DNA of 64,000 nucleotides from assembly GCF_000265365.1 (NCBI RefSeq), contig NC_018011.1:3489501-3553500 (forward strand). The letters run 5' to 3'. Of the stretch, positions 61,507-64,000 are shown piece by piece. The notes under the pieces were generated by a model that was not told the origin of the DNA, ran no database searches, and saw only the letters and a program-made list of their open reading frames with translations. Source of the DNA: Alistipes finegoldii DSM 17242. Lineage in GTDB: Bacteria > Bacteroidota > Bacteroidia > Bacteroidales > Rikenellaceae. Position 1 is the stretch's first letter. The number at the start of each line of letters is the position of its first letter. The translations under genes were made by a program, and so were the position numbers.

Positions 61507-61818
61507 ATGGAAATAGTGAACATTGAGGCAAGGACCTTCGAGGCGATGCTCTCGGCCTTCCGGACGTTCGCGGACCGGCTGGACACCCTCTGCCGGCTGT
61601 ACGGCGACATAGAGGAGAAGAAATGGCTGGACAACCAGGAGGTGTGCCTGCTGCTGAAGGTCAGCCCGAGAACCCTGCAGACCCTCCGTGACAACGGCAC
61701 GCTGGCATATACACAGATCTGTCACAAGACTTATTACAAGCCCGGGGACGTGGAAAGTATCATCCGGATAGTGGAGGAGCGCCGCAAGCGGGCTGAAAGT
61801 ATGGGAAGGTCGATCTGA
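61507..61818 (+). CDS. Helix-turn-helix domain protein (excisionase/MerR-like)
   Basis: A 103-residue protein. I chose ATG 61507 (MEIVNIEARTFEAML); a longer frame to 61441 adds unrelated residues. The N-terminal helical segment (about 1-40) resembles a dimerisation helix, and the C-terminal domain EKKWLDNQEVCLLLKVSPRTLQTLRDNGTLAYTQICHKTYYKPGDVESII is a clear helix-turn-helix of the DNA-binding excisionase type found in Bacteroidales mobile elements. It probably controls excision or transfer genes. Confidence 0.86.
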   Translation: MEIVNIEARTFEAMLSAFRTFADRLDTLCRLYGDIEEKKWLDNQEVCLLLKVSPRTLQTLRDNGTLAYTQICHKTYYKPGDVESIIRIVEERRKRAESMGRSI

Positions 61819-61824
61819 AAGGCC

Positions 61825-62184
61825 ATGAAAAACGAATGTCGAACAAAAAAAGATCAAGTCATGATGAATACCGATAACCGTCTGCTCACCCGTGAGAGCA
61901 GCGAGCATATAAGAGAGTTCTTCTCTACCGTCGAGCGTCTCTCCGTTTCCATGGAGCGTCTCTTTGCCGGCAGGTCACCGGCGATGGCGGGCGAGAACTT
62001 CTATACGGACCGCGAACTGGCTGAAAAACTGAAAGTGAGCCGCCGCAGCCTGCAACAGTACCGGGACAGCAGTCTGCTTGCCTTCACCCGGCTAGGCGGC
62101 AAGATACTGTACCGTTCTTCCGACATCGAGAAGCTGCTTGACGGCTGCTACAGGGAGGCGAGAACCAGACCGGAGGAACTTTAG
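61825..62184 (+). CDS. Helix-turn-helix domain protein (excisionase/MerR-like), paralogue
   Basis: A 119-residue protein, 6 bases after the previous gene and built the same way: an N-terminal helix (HIREFFSTVERLSVSMERLF) and HTH NFYTDRELAEKLKVSRRSLQQYRDSSLLAFTRLGGKILYRSSDIEKLLDG. Start may instead be ATG 61861. Such tandem pairs occur in Bacteroidales conjugative elements, where they regulate excision and mobilisation. A terminator follows. Confidence 0.86.
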   Translation: MKNECRTKKDQVMMNTDNRLLTRESSEHIREFFSTVERLSVSMERLFAGRSPAMAGENFYTDRELAEKLKVSRRSLQQYRDSSLLAFTRLGGKILYRSSDIEKLLDGCYREARTRPEEL

Positions 62185-62210
62185 AAAAGTTCCGTACGGG
62201 ATCGTGAATG

Positions 62211-62254
62211 AAGGGGCGGGCGGTTGTCATACCGGCCGTCCCTTCGTTTTCTTT
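62211..62254 (+). terminator. Probable intrinsic terminator
   Basis: Arms 62211-62224 and 62231-62244 pair over 14 bases with one G-U and one mismatch; GTTTTCTTT follows. 27 bases after the HTH gene stop. Confidence 0.65.
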
Positions 62255-62705
62255 CCACCGGATGAACGACTTTAATTTGCTCATAAAGTATTTATACACA
62301 GAGTGTTTTCTTTATAAATTATGATCCGGTGACGACATTGGCATAACATGGCGGGACATGGAAACATTTTTCCGGTATGGCAATAAGATACGGGGATTCC
62401 ATTATAAAAAAAGACCCTTATTTTATTATGTCATTATGTTATTCTGAAATTGGGGCGGGCTGCCCGTGTATCGGTGGAACGGTCCGTTCCTGTAATGGCG
62501 GCACATCCCGTACTGATATCATTATCCGCCGGCAATGTTGTTTCCCGGTCTTGCCGGAGTGACCTTATGCCGGCCGGTGACAACCGCATGTCCGTGTGTA
62601 AACATGGCGGCGCATAAAAACAGGCACACCCTCCGGGCTCCTGTCCCGTCGGATGCGCCTGTCTCCATCATGTCATATACAGCCGGACTACTCCGGCCCA
62701 TGCCT
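62255..62705. other. Intergenic stretch
   Basis: No supportable gene; the open frames present lack signals and overlap one another. Base composition changes within it from AT-rich (62270-62440) to GC-richer, consistent with a junction between segments. Confidence 0.3.
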
Positions 62706-63098
62706 CTATCTGAGTATCGGATTCGAGAGCAGTATCTTGTAATAGGCCACCCCGCCAATCTCTACCGGCATCCTCGCCATCATGAACTGCACGCTCTTCC
62801 TCTCCACCTTCGCCTGCCGCATGAGCCTCTGCACGATAAACCCGGCCGAGAACCTTGCGCATCTTTTATCCTTCCAGACGATGAACCCCTCGCTGTCGTC
62901 GGCCCGGCAGATATACCAGTCACCCGTCTCGTCATCGTGGGCGAAGTTCACCCGTCCACCGCCGAGGATTCCCAATTCGATTGACATCGTCTTTGACAGA
63001 TAGACGGTTCCCCTGCTGTCAAGGTTGATGGTCCGCTTTCCCTTGTATGTGACTTCCTGCGGACGGGAGTTTTCCCTGTTGTATACTATCAGTGCCAT
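62706..63098 (-). CDS. Hypothetical mobile-element protein
   Basis: A 130-residue soluble protein. I placed the start at 63098 (MALIVYNRENSRPQEV); upstream codons in frame look non-coding. It has a regular beta pattern (GKRTINLDSRGTVYLSKTM, GRVNFAHDDETGDWYICRA, EGFIVWKDK) and a C-terminal basic segment with VERKSVQFMMARMPVEIGG. No family recognised. It lies 38 bases after a sigma-like regulator gene on the same strand. Confidence 0.75.
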   Translation of the reverse strand: MALIVYNRENSRPQEVTYKGKRTINLDSRGTVYLSKTMSIELGILGGGRVNFAHDDETGDWYICRADDSEGFIVWKDKRCARFSAGFIVQRLMRQAKVERKSVQFMMARMPVEIGGVAYYKILLSNPILR

Positions 63099-63136
63099 AA
63101 TTGTCTTTCTTTTATCGGTTGAACTGTTTTCGTTTT

Positions 63137-63697
63137 TCAATACATGAAGCTTTCCACCGCCAGCATCCGGCTTCTCCATGCGAAACCGCTGTGGGTACGT
63201 ACCGCGTCCACTATCCTGCATACTTTCTGCGATATGGCCGATGCCGAGATACCCATGCATTCCGCCAGTGCCTTGAACGAGAACTGCGCCTCATAGAACC
63301 TGAGCATGAACATCCGGTATTCCTCGTAGGAGAACTTCTGCCTTACGAAACGCAGTATGTCCTTAACCAGCCTCTCGCACCCGTTCAGGTCGTCCTCGGA
63401 AAGGAATTTTGCCTCCTCGCCACATCGGAGGAAGAAATCATCTTCAGGGTGTGCATACCGGTTCTCCCTTTTAATCTTTACCAGGGCCGCCTTTTTGTAG
63501 CATCCGATGAAATACGCGTCATAGTCCGTTATGTCCTTTCCGGGAACCAGCACCTGCCTTCTTACGAAAAGGTAGGTGTCATGGAAATTGTCCTCGTCCA
63601 GCATTCCGTACCGGCGTAACGTCCCTCTCAACCTGTCATAGGATTTTGTGAACCACTCGTTGAACAGTCTTTCCTTTTCTGCGCTCTTGTCTGCCAT
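63137..63697 (-). CDS. Sigma-factor-like (sigma-70 region 4) regulatory protein
   Basis: A 186-residue protein. The start at 63697 (MADKSAEKERLFNEWF) is chosen over upstream frame. The N-terminal region (YDRLRGTLRRYGMLDEDNFHDTYLFVRRQVL) resembles sigma-2 of ECF factors (DxxQDTFL-like). The C-terminal EAQFSFKALAECMGISASAISQKVCRIVDAVR is a sigma-4-type HTH. Similar proteins occur in Bacteroidales mobile elements without a cognate FecR. No anti-sigma gene is seen here. Confidence 0.75.
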   Translation of the reverse strand: MADKSAEKERLFNEWFTKSYDRLRGTLRRYGMLDEDNFHDTYLFVRRQVLVPGKDITDYDAYFIGCYKKAALVKIKRENRYAHPEDDFFLRCGEEAKFLSEDDLNGCERLVKDILRFVRQKFSYEEYRMFMLRFYEAQFSFKALAECMGISASAISQKVCRIVDAVRTHSGFAWRSRMLAVESFMY

Positions 63698-63802
63698 AGC
63701 CTTATGTTTTTTTTGAGTCGTACATTTGTACGTTATACATGGCCTACACGGGTAGGCATTCTTATTTCTTGTGCTTCCTCCAGTTTGTTTTTCGGCGGTC
63801 TC

Positions 63803-63891
63803 CGGCAAGGCTTGCCGTGAAAAAATACGCTCACGCGAAGCGTGAGGAAGATTTTTTCACGAGCAACCAGCCCGCAGGGCCGCCTTGCGGG
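63803..63891. repeat. Cluster of nested inverted repeats (candidate oriT or regulatory region)
   Basis: CGGCAAG/CTTGCCG (63803-63809, 63811-63817); GTGAAAAAAT/ATTTTTTCAC (63817-63826, 63851-63860) enclosing CTCACGC/GCGTGAG (63830-63836, 63840-63846); and CCCGCA/TGCGGG (63871-63876, 63886-63891). The layout recalls 45290-45362. No gene is visible from 63892 to the window end. Confidence 0.4.
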
Positions 63892-64000
63892 ACCGGCCTG
63901 AAAAACAACTATTTTTGCCGCAAGAAATGAGGATGACAGATTACTTCCTTCTATCTATTGTCTGTCCGGTGAGAATTTAGATTCCATGCAGCTTTTCTGT

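Noticed and set aside
62377..62984. Plus-strand frames in and after the 62.3-62.7 kb gap
   Set aside because: They lack starts with context, and the larger overlaps the 62706-63098 gene antisense.
1..64000. tRNA, rRNA and CRISPR arrays
   Set aside because: No cloverleaf with conserved GGTTCRA arm, no rRNA stretch and no spaced identical repeats longer than about 20 bases were found by eye; an automated tRNA/CRISPR scan would settle this.

Overview
The window is a chromosomal piece of a Bacteroidales bacterium. Evidence: paired SusC/SusD genes, lipoprotein signals throughout, promoters of the Bacteroidota type (TTG about 20 bases before TAnnTTTG), little Shine-Dalgarno signal, FecR/ECF-sigma control of a TonB receptor, BACON/FISUMP modules and a fimbrillin locus. 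The GC-rich core (roughly the first 39.6 kb) fits an Alistipes-like member of the Rikenellaceae; that genus call is inference. No tRNA, rRNA or CRISPR array was seen.

Region 1 (1-18.9 kb) is a nutrient-acquisition region. It holds the end of a SusC, its SusD and a calcineurin-type phosphoesterase lipoprotein (+). A convergent cluster (-) follows: ECF sigma factor, FecR, STN-type SusC, SusD, BACON/FISUMP lipoprotein and a glycerophosphodiester phosphodiesterase (GDPD) lipoprotein. A + operon then encodes mannitol-1-phosphate dehydrogenase, a second GDPD and an organophosphate:phosphate antiporter. Together these look like capture, cleavage and import of a phosphodiester-linked polyol substrate rather than a plain polysaccharide.

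Region 2 (19-39.6 kb) is core housekeeping: glmS, an IS110 insertion, inositol monophosphatase, M20 dipeptidase, an NlpE-like lipoprotein, glmM, nucleoside phosphorylase, dnaN, a DEDDh exonuclease, a triple-LysM protein, rex, a RibF-like protein, a thioesterase, htpG, a nitroreductase and two lipoproteins.

Region 3 (39.6-64 kb) is AT-richer and mosaic. It starts with a CTn-type tyrosine integrase, followed by a second IS110 element with a strongly structured leader, a DUF3408 gene, a complete IS3 element and a mobA remnant. Next comes a cargo block: three paralogous lipoproteins, an HELSH zincin-like lipoprotein, a peptidase-S74-domain protein and a 5'-deleted TonB receptor. A type V pilus-like operon with a membrane-bound LuxR-type regulator follows, then a ParA/ribbon-helix-helix partition pair in which parA is frameshifted at a G9 tract. 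A truncated RhuM gene is fused to a truncated mobilisation gene, and more mobile-element genes run to the window end. Several genes stop at abrupt junctions, so this is a pile of decayed and re-inserted elements rather than one intact conjugative transposon.

The most interesting items are: the phosphodiester/polyol locus and the folded leader of mtlD; two IS110 leaders shaped like bridge RNAs; the zincin with its lipoprotein triplet; two G9 tracts; the heptad operator array upstream of parA; and a 20-base-period repeat array ending in a perfect 14-base hairpin at about 61 kb.
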